64,000 nt of DNA from Ktedonobacterales bacterium (GTDB lineage: Bacteria > Chloroflexota > Ktedonobacteria > Ktedonobacterales > Ktedonobacteraceae). Both the position numbers and the translations under genes were made by a program. Under the pieces are notes generated by a model. That model had not been told where the DNA came from. It did no database searches and saw only the letters and a program-made list of their open reading frames with translations. How positions within the stretch are numbered: the first letter of the stretch is position 1; every line of letters begins with the position of its first letter. Where the stretch lies: NCBI GenBank assembly GCA_027451525.1, contig DAIDJF010000004.1, forward strand, positions 1 through 64,000, given 5' to 3'. Of this stretch, positions 1 through 9,316 are shown piece after piece.

Positions 1-1
1 T

Positions 2-3000
2 GGAAAAACTGAAGCATTTCTTATTCCTATCTATGACTACTGTTTAAGAAATAAGGAGAAACGTGGTATCAAAGCAATTATTCTCTACCCAATGAATGCG
101 CTGGCAAATGATCAGTTGCGTCGCATCGAAGAGAATAATTCCTTAAACAAATTTGGTATCACAGTCGGTAGTTTCATTGGCTCAACTCCATCAGCACGCC
201 GCGAAGCAATGCGAAACGCACCCCCTGACATATTGGTCACAAATTATGTGATGCTAGACCGCCTGCTTACCACGGAAGATCGCACCATGTTTCAACAATC
301 AGCAGATACGTTGCGTTACCTTGTTGTTGATGAGATTCACTACTACAGAGGATCAAAAGGTGCTAATTTAAGCCTCTTGCTTCGTCGTCTCCGTACACAC
401 TGTACTGACCAGCAGCAACTGATACAAATTGGAGCAAGCGCGACCTTACAACAAGGCGGAGAGTACTACAGAAATCAGGATAGAACACAGATTGAGGATT
501 TTGCCAGAGCAATCTTTGGTTTACCTACAAGCAACGAATTCTCATTTATCACACCGATCTACGGAGAAGAAACAACACAAATCGATCAGTCTTCCCTTTC
601 ATTGGCAGAAACAGACCAAATTGAGGGAGAGCCACTAGTATCACATGAAGAGCGGGATAGGATTTTTGTTTTAGCAGAGCAACTTACAAAAACCTCTATT
701 CCACAACCGCGCGTCGGCAGATCTGAACCGCACCCTATTTATAACGCAATGCAAAAAAACCTCTTTGTGCAGATGCTACGCCAAGAGTTGCAAGAAACCC
801 ACAGTAAACAGCCGAAACGCACAATTGACGATTTTACAAAACTGTTTAGCACACTTTACCATGAACGCTATCAGAGATCGCCAAAAGATGCAGAGTCAAT
901 TGTATATGCTTACCTCAGTATCATTAATTACCTGAACTACCTTCACTCAGATTACCGTCACTCAAATGAAAACAAAAGTGTTCCCGAAGCTATCCTCGAC
1001 TATCGAATGCACCTCTTGCTCAGCAATCTAGGTGGACGGCTTTCTCGCTGTCTTCACTGTGGTCACTATTATGATGGAAGACAAACACGTTGTCGCATTT
1101 GTAATGGTTTACTATTTGGTGTGAGTAAGCAAGACTTCACTCTTTGCGTGGCAAAAAGCGATGGTACAGCTATCTGGCCCATCGAAAAATATACGCTGAG
1201 CGAGGAAAAGAATATTTTTCCCGTACTGGTACAACGCATCGATGATCTCAAAGTGCCAGAGGAGAGCCGTGAGGTTTTCTTTTCGTTGGAGGAAAAGTGG
1301 AGTAGTGTCGATGAACGGGCATATTATGCTCTTTATCCCACGCATAATCATACACATGTTGTACGTATCGCTGGTATCGCGACAAAAACACAACAGGAAG
1401 AGTTATTACTGGAACATCCACGTCTGTACTGGATTAACGTACATAGAATAGTCGATGCTCTGATCAGTAATCCATCCACCCAGATGGCATCCAAGTTGCT
1501 GGGATTTATCGATAACCGTGAGCGCGCATCTGGCATTCGTTTTCGGCTCCGTGATGAAATCGCAGACCGTGTTCTTACTGAACAAGCAGGAGAACAATGG
1601 AGGATAAGTGAAGAACTACCATTAATTGATGCGTATAATGATTTGATAAGAATTAAACCAGCGGATGAGAGTATCTTATCAGAAATCATACAAGAACTTC
1701 CTTTCTGGTTTGCCCGTATGCTGACAAAGCTATCTGCGTATGAGGACTGGCACCTCTGCCTCAATGAGGAGATACGAAACGCACTGGATACCGACGCCAA
1801 TATACTTATACAACAAGTTTTTATCACGCAAGGTGCCATAGATAGATCATGGCTCCCAGCACCCGCTTCCTACCTAAAGCATTTTTACTTAGAGAAATAT
1901 CGGATTGAAACAGAATATGGTATCGGAACAGAAAGTGTAAAGGAGCAGGGCTACGATATTATCTCGTTGGGAAAAGAAGGCGAAAAATACAAAGATGTTA
2001 TTCAGCAACTTGGAAGCGCACGCATTGAAGCATTGCTATCATATTTACACACAAAAGATGTTCTTGTATGTAAGAAAACAGCACAGGGCAAAACGTATTA
2101 CCAATTAAATGCTAAATATATTACAGTGATATATCATAAAAAACGTGTTAATAAGTATGGGGAAAAACCGCCACGTGTGGAGTGTCACACCGCTGATCAC
2201 AATAATGTAGAACGAGCTGAGAGTGAGGAAAATTTCCGTAATGGCAAAATTGAAGTCCTGATATGTACGCCGACACTTGAAATGGGCGTTGATATTGGTG
2301 ACCTCACCTCAGTTATGATGATTGGCTTCCCGCCCAGTCCAGCCAACTACGCGCAACGTGCAGGCCGAGCAGGACGAAAAGGGAAAGTACACGCAGCTGC
2401 AATTGTCACGTTAGCCTCGTCTGGTGATAGCCATGACGAATATTATCTGGCGAACCCGCTCAAAATGATTGAAGGAACAATTACTCCGCCGCAATTTACA
2501 CTCACCAACCTTAAGATTGTCGCCCAACACATCTATGCTCACCTTCTCTCAGGGCAAAGAAATCTGCGCTTGCTCTTTCATTATGACCAATTCATTGCAC
2601 ACTTACAACGTTTTCTCACCTATGACGAACTACATTTGAAAAAGGAGATGGGAGAGATCTATGACGGGCTAGAAGCTTACCTGCGTAAAGACGTTCAGCA
2701 ATGGCTAGATAAAATATCTACACATGAGGAGGGATATAGTCAAGGACTGTTCCCGGATTATGGGTTTAGAAGGGACGGTATCCAGCTCGTCGATGCCTCT
2801 ACAAACACAAAGAAGAAGACACAAGATAATACATTAACCTCACGAGAACCGGAGGAAGCCGCACGTAAATTGGCTCCTGGCCGCATTGTCTATTGTGGAG
2901 GAAAACCGGTGAAGGTCGCTGAGCGACAACCTTCTGATTCATACACCATTGAGTACGATCCAGAACACCATCCCTACCGTTCCCCCAGATACATGCAAGC

Positions 3001-4069
3001 CGATCTCCTCGAAGAAAAATATCTGTATGCTCATCGCGATCCAGACGAACGCTACAAGCTCAAACGCATGTTGCAGCACAATAGCTCACTCGCTGATTTA
3101 CCAGCTGTAGGACCTAACTATTGCCGTATCTATCTGGTGCGTCAGGGGAAAGTGCATATCATTAATGAAGGCATACGGAACAAAGAAGGCAAGAACTTGC
3201 AGCCATTTCAAGACAATCAGGGTCAATATCGTTTTGGTACGTCTATTGTCCGCGATGGGTTGCTCATATACCTCTCCAATCGCATTTTACGACAAGACAC
3301 GAGAGCTAACTTTCTCGCGATATTGCTCTGGGCGCTTCCTCACTATTTCAATCTGGATGAGAGCGAACTACGCATCATGTCCGATGTGGAACTCTATACA
3401 CAAGCCGACGCAAAAGGTGATGATGGCTGTTATTTCATCTATGGACAGGATGAAAGTGGAGCAGTGCCATTTCCTCGCATCTTCGAGCGTCTCTACGATA
3501 TGCTGCAAGACTATCTTGAACAGCAGAAAGATCACATTTGCACATCCAATTCCGCACACGACAAACAGGTAACGAGATCAGAGAGTACGGCAGGCTACAG
3601 TTGTTATCATTGTTTGCTAAGCCTAAACTCGCGTTATCTTGCAGGCATTCTCTCAATCAAAGAGGCATTGATATTTCTACGTAGTTACCTACAACAGAGT
3701 TTATTACAGCCCTCCCTCCCTTCTGCAAAGAAATCTATGCTCACACGTCCAGATCTACTGCTTAATGTTGAGTGGAAGGGCTTGTGCCAGATTAGCGTCA
3801 CAAATCGACTTGTACCAGCCAATGATAGACAATTCCCATTTCACCCAAAAGAGACAGATCAAAATACCACCATTTACGAGAGTATCCGAACTGTCTTACT
3901 TGAGCAACTGGCAAGCAGCAATGTACGTACAGTGAAAATCTTTTGCAAACCAGCATACATCGCCGATCACTTAAAGAGCGAGGCGAGTGTCCATAAAGGC
4001 GGTCAGGCATATCTCCAGTTAAAATTAGCCTTACGGCAATACGAAGCATGGGAAGCAGAAAGGATGTAA
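2..4069 (+). CDS. DEAH-box helicase with zinc ribbon and DUF1998-like C-terminus, 5' partial
   Basis: Superfamily 2 helicase whose start lies outside the window; the frame is open from base 2, giving 1355 visible residues. The first codons read GKTEAFLIP, the end of a Walker A motif, so about the first hundred or more residues are missing. In order one sees DEIH (near base 328, motif II), SAT (near 435, motif III), a C-x2-C-x10-C-x2-C zinc ribbon (about 1052-1105), then [11 protein letters not shown] (motif V, near 2268) and [10 protein letters not shown] (motif VI, near 2351). Near 3602 is CYHCLLSLN, reminiscent of the Cys-containing DUF1998 end of MrfA/DrmB/Lhr-like helicases; this part of the call is weaker. 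Such proteins act as DNA translocases or helicases in repair and in defence systems. It ends 2 bases before the next gene, so it heads an operon. Composition is clearly more AT-rich than the right half of the window. DrmB, DruE or a repair helicase are alternatives that only a profile search can separate. Confidence 0.85.
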   Translation, partial: GKTEAFLIPIYDYCLRNKEKRGIKAIILYPMNALANDQLRRIEENNSLNKFGITVGSFIGSTPSARREAMRNAPPDILVTNYVMLDRLLTTEDRTMFQQSADTLRYLVVDEIHYYRGSKGANLSLLLRRLRTHCTDQQQLIQIGASATLQQGGEYYRNQDRTQIEDFARAIFGLPTSNEFSFITPIYGEETTQIDQSSLSLAETDQIEGEPLVSHEERDRIFVLAEQLTKTSIPQPRVGRSEPHPIYNAMQKNLFVQMLRQELQETHSKQPKRTIDDFTKLFSTLYHERYQRSPKDAESIVYAYLSIINYLNYLHSDYRHSNENKSVPEAILDYRMHLLLSNLGGRLSRCLHCGHYYDGRQTRCRICNGLLFGVSKQDFTLCVAKSDGTAIWPIEKYTLSEEKNIFPVLVQRIDDLKVPEESREVFFSLEEKWSSVDERAYYALYPTHNHTHVVRIAGIATKTQQEELLLEHPRLYWINVHRIVDALISNPSTQMASKLLGFIDNRERASGIRFRLRDEIADRVLTEQAGEQWRISEELPLIDAYNDLIRIKPADESILSEIIQELPFWFARMLTKLSAYEDWHLCLNEEIRNALDTDANILIQQVFITQGAIDRSWLPAPASYLKHFYLEKYRIETEYGIGTESVKEQGYDIISLGKEGEKYKDVIQQLGSARIEALLSYLHTKDVLVCKKTAQGKTYYQLNAKYITVIYHKKRVNKYGEKPPRVECHTADHNNVERAESEENFRNGKIEVLICTPTLEMGVDIGDLTSVMMIGFPPSPANYAQRAGRAGRKGKVHAAAIVTLASSGDSHDEYYLANPLKMIEGTITPPQFTLTNLKIVAQHIYAHLLSGQRNLRLLFHYDQFIAHLQRFLTYDELHLKKEMGEIYDGLEAYLRKDVQQWLDKISTHEEGYSQGLFPDYGFRRDGIQLVDASTNTKKKTQDNTLTSREPEEAARKLAPGRIVYCGGKPVKVAERQPSDSYTIEYDPEHHPYRSPRYMQADLLEEKYLYAHRDPDERYKLKRMLQHNSSLADLPAVGPNYCRIYLVRQGKVHIINEGIRNKEGKNLQPFQDNQGQYRFGTSIVRDGLLIYLSNRILRQDTRANFLAILLWALPHYFNLDESELRIMSDVELYTQADAKGDDGCYFIYGQDESGAVPFPRIFERLYDMLQDYLEQQKDHICTSNSAHDKQVTRSESTAGYSCYHCLLSLNSRYLAGILSIKEALIFLRSYLQQSLLQPSLPSAKKSMLTRPDLLLNVEWKGLCQISVTNRLVPANDRQFPFHPKETDQNTTIYESIRTVLLEQLASSNVRTVKIFCKPAYIADHLKSEASVHKGGQAYLQLKLALRQYEAWEAERM

Positions 4070-4071
4070 TA

Positions 4072-6003
4072 ATGTTAGATGAGAGAATCATTCCGCGCCG
4101 TGGTCTTCAGCTTACTACAGGAGGTGGAGTCGAGGCAGAGAATAAAATGCTGGATTTTCTTCATGGTTTGCCAGATGACTACTTTCTCTTACGAGAAGTA
4201 CGTACTTTGCCAAGCCTGGAAAGGCGTCAAGCTGGAGGGAACGAAGACCGTATTGATCTAGTTGTCGTCGGTCCAAAGACAGGTATCATTATTTTTGAGG
4301 TAAAAGATTGGAATATTCGGCGTAACGTATACGAATGGGTCAATCAATATATTATCCGTAAAATTGATGAACAGGGGCATGAAACTGAACTTCGTAATCC
4401 CCAAGCGCAAGTAGATGAATATTTTCGCGCTGTACGTCAACTGCTCCTTACTCAATCGTTATCAACGGTAAACATATACCACTTTCTTGTTTTTCCTAAA
4501 ATTACGCGTGCAGAATTTGAAAACCGTCTTGTCCCTAGAAATGGGTCAACCAAGAACCCACAAGAGAAGTTCAATATTGATCTTGAGCATACGCTTTTTA
4601 GAGATGACTTAGATCAACATCGCCATGAGCCATTACAACTGCTTATGAAGCACTGTCGACCTGCACCTCTAGCAGCGTATACAGAGGAGATGGTGCTCAA
4701 AGTAGTTGGTACACTTATCCCAGCCAAGATGCGGGTAGGAACTACCGACAAGGATGCTCAGAAAACTAAAACTCTCTTGATATTAAATCCAAAACAACAG
4801 GAGTGGGCATTCAGCAATGATACAATGGCAAGCAATTATATGCTAGATGTGGCAGGCAGCGGCAAAACAAACATTTTGCTCTCGCGGGCCATACACCTTG
4901 TAAATTGTAACAGCGATGCCACTGATTTCCGCGTTCTCATTCTGACTTATAGCGTTGCGTTGGCAAAAGATTTACATAGAATGCTAAAAAGCAAATGTCA
5001 AGAAGATGATGCAGTTATCCACAGCAATAAAATCGCCATACTCGATATCAGCACACTTATGGAAGAGTTAGTAAATAGAGGCTTGGGTTTGGCAGAGGCA
5101 GAAAGGTGGCGATTGAAAGTTAAGCAGGAAATGCAATCAGATGAAGACTACCTTGAGTATAGACTACCGGAGAAATGTCAGGATATTCTGTACGAACAAC
5201 CTGACCGTTTTCGCTGGTACGACTACTTACTGGTTGATGAAGTGCAGGATTTCAGCAGTATCTTTCTCGATGTGGGTATAAGTCTCCTCAAGCAACGTGA
5301 GCATATCTTTATGGTTGGCGATGTGGGCCAGAAGCTCTTTCCTCGTGAACCTAACCTCAGTGAGCTAGGTATCGTAGAACAGCGCGTCCGCATTCCACCT
5401 ACCCATCATATGTACCGTAGCCCACAGCATATTGCCCGTCTAGCCTGGTCTTTCTTGCTGAACGATAGTTTACTGAACTACGAACTGCGTGAACAAGGCT
5501 ATAAGAGCGTGATTGCGCCAAAAAATACCTCTACAATCAAACCAGTGTTCAAAGAATGCTCCACGAAAGAAGAGATGCTAGAAGAGGTGTGCGATGACAT
5601 TTGCGATGATATCGTCAAACGCATGCAACCTGGGAACATACTCTGCATTGGTCTCCCTGAAACACTCATGATACTGAAAAATAAGCTACAAGAGCACAAT
5701 GTTCCTAGCTGCCAGGCGTCAGAAATCTCAGATGGCGAGAAGAGGCTCGTATTGGCAGAATTTATCATGGCAAAAGGCTTGGAGCGCGATTACGTCTACA
5801 TTCTCGATAGCGATCACTTGCCCGATGGCAGTATCGACAAAAACCACCTCTTCATAAGTGACGAAGAATTAGCGCAGGAGGCTCGCAAGAGCCGCATTAA
5901 GATTTTTGTCGCCCTAACGCGCGCACTTCGCGAAGTATATATTTACTACACTTTACGTAGTCGGTTTATACAAGAGTTATTGATGTTACAGAGGAACAAA
6001 TGA
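4072..6003 (+). CDS. NERD nuclease-domain / UvrD-like helicase fusion
   Basis: A 643-residue two-part protein. Residues 20-180 form a nuclease-related (NERD) domain: Asp62 in the strand IDLVVVG followed by EVK (Glu76, Lys78) matches the D-(E/Q)-x-K nuclease core. Residues 240-643 form a superfamily 1 UvrD/Rep-like helicase: AGSGKT at 261-266, DEVQD at 389-393, KGLE at 568-571 and ALTRA near 614. It should unwind or translocate on DNA and may cut it. I chose ATG 4072 because AAAGGA lies 7 bases upstream and the codon begins 2 bases after the preceding stop; the in-frame ATG at 4048 would overlap the helicase by 22 bases and has no clear ribosome site. Its stop overlaps the next start in ATGA. 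Pairing with the upstream SF2 helicase suggests one nucleic-acid-processing complex. Confidence 0.85.
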   Translation: MLDERIIPRRGLQLTTGGGVEAENKMLDFLHGLPDDYFLLREVRTLPSLERRQAGGNEDRIDLVVVGPKTGIIIFEVKDWNIRRNVYEWVNQYIIRKIDEQGHETELRNPQAQVDEYFRAVRQLLLTQSLSTVNIYHFLVFPKITRAEFENRLVPRNGSTKNPQEKFNIDLEHTLFRDDLDQHRHEPLQLLMKHCRPAPLAAYTEEMVLKVVGTLIPAKMRVGTTDKDAQKTKTLLILNPKQQEWAFSNDTMASNYMLDVAGSGKTNILLSRAIHLVNCNSDATDFRVLILTYSVALAKDLHRMLKSKCQEDDAVIHSNKIAILDISTLMEELVNRGLGLAEAERWRLKVKQEMQSDEDYLEYRLPEKCQDILYEQPDRFRWYDYLLVDEVQDFSSIFLDVGISLLKQREHIFMVGDVGQKLFPREPNLSELGIVEQRVRIPPTHHMYRSPQHIARLAWSFLLNDSLLNYELREQGYKSVIAPKNTSTIKPVFKECSTKEEMLEEVCDDICDDIVKRMQPGNILCIGLPETLMILKNKLQEHNVPSCQASEISDGEKRLVLAEFIMAKGLERDYVYILDSDHLPDGSIDKNHLFISDEELAQEARKSRIKIFVALTRALREVYIYYTLRSRFIQELLMLQRNK

Positions 6004-6572
6004 GCAATCGAGAACTTTTACAGACAAAGGCAGAGCAGATAAGCGCACATTGCGTTGAAGTGGGGTTGCCTCAGCCCATAATTCGCGTTGTCAGTGACTA
6101 TGCTGTTGATCTGAACTGGTCTCATGAAGGGAAAAAGCACACATTATCGATCAGCTGGTCTCCCAAACGTCAACAATGGACACCAGTGCCAAAGACCGAC
6201 TGGTTGCAACGCGAGGTCATGCCCGTAATCGCAACGCTATTGAATTCATCAGTAGCACACCCTGTTCAGTCCACAATCTCCCAAGTCACAGTCAAAGGAT
6301 TAGCAGAAGCCAAAAACCTTTTGCAACTCTACTTTACCGATGCTTGCGACGGACTCAAACAGCTTGAGCCATTTGCTCAGGACAACATTGACTGTACTAT
6401 TATCTGTCATCGAGCCAAAGAAGCTATAGATCAGATACTCGATGATCCAGCTTACATACATTTAGAGCGCGCCGCTCTTATTGCCAAAAGAAATGAACCT
6501 GACAGAAGTGACTTTTTGGGAGCAAAGGAGTACCTCACACAATGCTTGACGCTATGCAATATGCTCAACTAA
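6000..6572 (+). CDS. unrecognised 190-residue protein in the helicase operon
   Basis: I do not recognise this family. It starts with an ATGA overlap with the NERD-helicase, so it is almost certainly translationally coupled, and its own end overlaps the next gene by 31 bases. The N-terminal third looks like a small beta-rich domain (alternating strands VVSDYAVDLNW and KHTLSISWSP), while residues 85-190 look alpha-helical. No signal peptide, membrane segment or catalytic motif is visible; Cys residues occur singly. Context suggests a dedicated partner of the two helicases or of the TPR/cold-shock protein, for example an adaptor or specificity subunit; this is inference only. Being a small, orphan-like gene fixed between coupled genes, it is a useful marker for finding the same system elsewhere. 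Confidence 0.75.
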   Translation: MSNRELLQTKAEQISAHCVEVGLPQPIIRVVSDYAVDLNWSHEGKKHTLSISWSPKRQQWTPVPKTDWLQREVMPVIATLLNSSVAHPVQSTISQVTVKGLAEAKNLLQLYFTDACDGLKQLEPFAQDNIDCTIICHRAKEAIDQILDDPAYIHLERAALIAKRNEPDRSDFLGAKEYLTQCLTLCNMLN

Positions 6573-7975
6573 GACAGGAAGCTCAAAAAATCGATTCTGA
6601 GATCAAACAACTTTCTAACGCTCAAAATGGGCAGATAGTTCAATTACACCGCAAGGCCGCTGCCTTATATTTACAACTCTATCAAAACAAGATAGAAGCA
6701 TACAGTGCCACCAGATATATTCATCATAAGCGAAAAAGCGGAATAGACGAAGCAAGAGAAGCAAGCAGGTTTGCAAAGAAAGAATCCGACCAAAATAAAG
6801 ATTTTCTTAACGATATTTATTTTGTTAGAGAATATGTTTGGTCTATCTACGATGGCTATTTGAAAATTACAGAAAGTGGTGATGACCTGCTCGCAGAAGA
6901 CGACGACGAAGACACACCTATACAAGCGTCACCGGAAGATTTCGAGCGCAAATTAGGTGCTGCACATCGTATTTTCGAGCTTACTACAGAGCCCTTGCCT
7001 TGCATACGAGCCGCATTTGCAATTAGCAAGGAAGCCAAACAGCGCAAAAAATGGGAGAAAAAATGGGAGATAGTACGAGAATTCGGACAAAAACTCCAGC
7101 CTGATACAATTTCGACTGATCGTAAGGAGATAAATGGTCGGTTAAGTATTTCAGATTACCAAAAGTGGCTGTATATGGTCACACGAGCAGCTTTAGAACT
7201 TCACCAGTACGAAGAATGCATGACGTATGCTCGTATGGGTATAGAAAAGTATCCAGATGAGAGCCTGCATTTTTGGCGATGGGAAGCACTGGCAAAGATA
7301 CAATCAGGAGATGTATCAGGAGGAATTGAGCAGCTTAAGTATGTAGACACTCGTTTTCCTAAGCAGTGGTACGTTCAAGGGGATATTGCGCAGGCATATA
7401 TGCGGTTGGAGCAATATCAAGATGCATGGCTCTGGTTTTGTCGAGCCGCAAGTGCGCCTGGTGATATAAAAGGACGGATCAAGCAACTAAAAGACATGTG
7501 CGATATTTTGCAGTTTCGTGAAGAATGGCAGGCTGCCTACCAGCACCTCTTACTTGTTTGGGCGGTCGAAGCCGCTTTTGGCACAAAAGGAACATACCTT
7601 GAACGTACCAAGCAGAGAATTATTGCACTCAAAAAGGCTCATGCTGATATCTTTCCACAATCAACAGATGACATATCTACTCAACCCATCTCGCTGGGAG
7701 CAGCCCTCAAACCATGTCGCACCCTCTGGCAGAAAACATTAGCAGAGGCTACTCCAAGCAAGCAAGGTAAAGTAGTACGAATTAATGAGCAACAACAGTT
7801 TGGCTTTATTGAAGATGAGCGGGGAGAACGCTACCACTTCAAATTTCGTGCCTTTGTGCATGGACAGCCGCAACTGTATATGCAGGTCAGATTTACAGCA
7901 GAAGAAGCTTTTGATAAGAAAAAAGGGCAAATGGGCTCCATCGCCACGAATATTCGTCCATTGAAACTTTCATAG
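6542..7975 (+). CDS. TPR-like protein with C-terminal cold-shock-like domain
   Basis: A 477-residue cytoplasmic protein. Residues 1-190 are charged and helical, with an acidic stretch near 118-126 (EDDDEDT). Residues 210-340 show TPR-like helix pairs (ALELHQYEECMTYARMGIEKYP; IAQAYMRLEQYQDAWLWF). Residues 408-475 resemble a cold-shock/OB domain: GKVVRINEQQQFGFIED corresponds to the RNP-1 region, YHFKFRA to RNP-2, and VRF and ATNI fit later strands. A single-stranded RNA or DNA binding role is therefore likely, with the TPRs as a protein-protein platform. AAGGAG stands 11 bases before ATG 6542; the gene begins inside the preceding one (31-base overlap). It closes the coupled part of the operon. 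The cold-shock assignment rests on reading alone, so a divergent S1/OB fold is the main alternative. Confidence 0.75.
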   Translation: MLDAMQYAQLRQEAQKIDSEIKQLSNAQNGQIVQLHRKAAALYLQLYQNKIEAYSATRYIHHKRKSGIDEAREASRFAKKESDQNKDFLNDIYFVREYVWSIYDGYLKITESGDDLLAEDDDEDTPIQASPEDFERKLGAAHRIFELTTEPLPCIRAAFAISKEAKQRKKWEKKWEIVREFGQKLQPDTISTDRKEINGRLSISDYQKWLYMVTRAALELHQYEECMTYARMGIEKYPDESLHFWRWEALAKIQSGDVSGGIEQLKYVDTRFPKQWYVQGDIAQAYMRLEQYQDAWLWFCRAASAPGDIKGRIKQLKDMCDILQFREEWQAAYQHLLLVWAVEAAFGTKGTYLERTKQRIIALKKAHADIFPQSTDDISTQPISLGAALKPCRTLWQKTLAEATPSKQGKVVRINEQQQFGFIEDERGERYHFKFRAFVHGQPQLYMQVRFTAEEAFDKKKGQMGSIATNIRPLKLS

Positions 7976-8081
7976 ATTTGAAGATAAAGTTACCAAGTTT
8001 CTTTAACTCAACTATATAGATCATAATATAGCTGACGCGAAGCTTTGTAGCATTAATGTAAAAATTGTATAGAGGTGTTAC

Positions 8082-8552
8082 ATGCAAAAGATAGAACCTA
8101 ATTACTGGGCTTTTTGTGCCAACCCTAAACTTTACAAAATTGAACAAGCTGTACATGAGTTAAGTGAAGATAGTTGGCAGGTTCCCCGTGGAAACGTGCG
8201 TAGAGGTGACCGCGCAATTATCTGGAAAACGAAAGGGAATGACAAGCATAGAGGAATTGTGGCTTTAGCCGAAGTTCTTACAGATGTTGTCCCCGACAAA
8301 CCTCTCCATCCAGAGTATTGGTTAGATTTCGACTCGACAGATAAAGTGATAAACCGCGTAAAGATACGTTATATTGTTCCTCCAACGTTGCCTCTCTGGG
8401 AAAATTCGGCAGACCTTAACGTGCTTAGTGAATTAAGCGTAGCACGTGCTACGGGTGGAACAATATTTCATGTAACTGCTGACCAGTGGAATGCTATTAT
8501 GTCTGCTATTGGTGGCTGGCCTAGCACCCCACCCGAAATAGCAGATTTCTAA
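8082..8552 (+). CDS. EVE-domain protein
   Basis: A single-domain 156-residue protein of the EVE/PUA-like fold. Typical marks are the opening YWAFCANP, the GDRAIIWKTKG segment, RGIVALAEV and the hydrophobic end with a Trp-x-x-I-M-S pattern. EVE domains bind modified bases in nucleic acid and in prokaryotes are often found beside restriction and other defence genes. AGAGGTG lies 4 bases before the ATG. It is 106 bases downstream of the TPR/cold-shock gene, on the same strand, with no hairpin between, so it may be the last gene of the same transcript or a separate neighbour. The domain call is strong; membership in the helicase operon is inference. Confidence 0.8.
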   Translation: MQKIEPNYWAFCANPKLYKIEQAVHELSEDSWQVPRGNVRRGDRAIIWKTKGNDKHRGIVALAEVLTDVVPDKPLHPEYWLDFDSTDKVINRVKIRYIVPPTLPLWENSADLNVLSELSVARATGGTIFHVTADQWNAIMSAIGGWPSTPPEIADF

Positions 8553-8697
8553 GATCTTATCTAACTGCATGTAAAAGAAGTTTGTGAAAACCCAATTCCC
8601 CTTATTTCGTACATTTGTTCTTATTTTGTGGTAGAATAACAGGAGTTCTTTGGCAGATACATTTATCAGTATTTCAAATAGCGAAGGGATTTTTACG

Positions 8698-9087
8698 ATG
8701 ACGCATGCAACAGGAAGCTTTGAAGTAAAGAGTTGGGACGAAAAGCCCTATAGTGAGGTTGCGGGACAACCCAAACTCACACGGGCCGAGGTAGTGTATG
8801 TATACCATGGCGATCTTGAGGCTGAGGGCAAAATCGTCTACCTGCTCTGCTATTCGAGCAATACCATCGCGTATTTTGTCGGCTATGAGCAGGTAACGGG
8901 CCAACTTGGCGGTCGTTCAGGCAGCTTCGTGCTCCAGCATGTTGGCACATACGAGGCAGGAGCCGTCAAAGATGTAGTGACCGTGGTCCCTGGTAGCGCG
9001 ACAGGCGACTTGAGCGGGCTACAAGGTTCAGGAACCTGTGGCGGCGATGGTCAAGCTGTTTTTACCCTGGACTATCAACTAGCCTAA
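8698..9087 (+). CDS. DUF3224 family protein
   Basis: A 129-residue protein matching the DUF3224 pattern: N-terminal T-G-x-F-E-V-K-x-W-x-E-K-P-Y, a central YLLCYS...VGYEQVTGQLGGRSGSFVLQ core and a C-terminal GSGTCGGDG near the end. The fold is expected to be a small beta-barrel; its function is not known. I chose ATG 8698 with AAGGGA 8 bases upstream; an in-frame TTG at 8650 with AGGAG 4 bases before it would add 16 residues without family support. A TGG-TAGAAT extended -10 is visible at 8630-8638, so the gene probably has its own promoter. A very strong hairpin follows at once. Confidence 0.85.
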   Translation: MTHATGSFEVKSWDEKPYSEVAGQPKLTRAEVVYVYHGDLEAEGKIVYLLCYSSNTIAYFVGYEQVTGQLGGRSGSFVLQHVGTYEAGAVKDVVTVVPGSATGDLSGLQGSGTCGGDGQAVFTLDYQLA

Positions 9088-9100
9088 AAATGACAGGCGA

Positions 9101-9161
9101 CAATAAAGAGCGTTCCTCCGCTGCATACATTTTGAGTACAGCGGAGGAACGCTCTTTATTG
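9101..9161. terminator. 23-bp perfect hairpin after DUF3224 gene
   Basis: Bases 9101-9123 and 9139-9161 are perfect reverse complements around a 15-base loop. The outer part of the stem is A/T-rich on both sides (CAATAAAG and CTTTATTG), so it can terminate transcription from either direction. It separates the plus-strand DUF3224 gene from the converging minus-strand gene ending at 9317. The bases from 9162 to 9316 hold nothing else that I recognise. Confidence 0.8.
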
Positions 9162-9316
9162 AGAGAGCTAAAATATATGCCAAGAAAACTGAAGATACAT
9201 AATGGAGATGGATGTTTCTCATCTCAAAACGGCTGGAGATCTTCGGGCATATGTGAGGACTCTTTTTCTGTTCTCCAACAAAAGATGTCTTACCGCATTG
9301 AGAGTGCCAACGCCGC

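Noticed and set aside
1-8552. Assigning the left operon to DISARM, Druantia or BREX
   Set aside because: No methylase, PLD, PglZ or other signature gene is in view, and the upstream part is outside the window.
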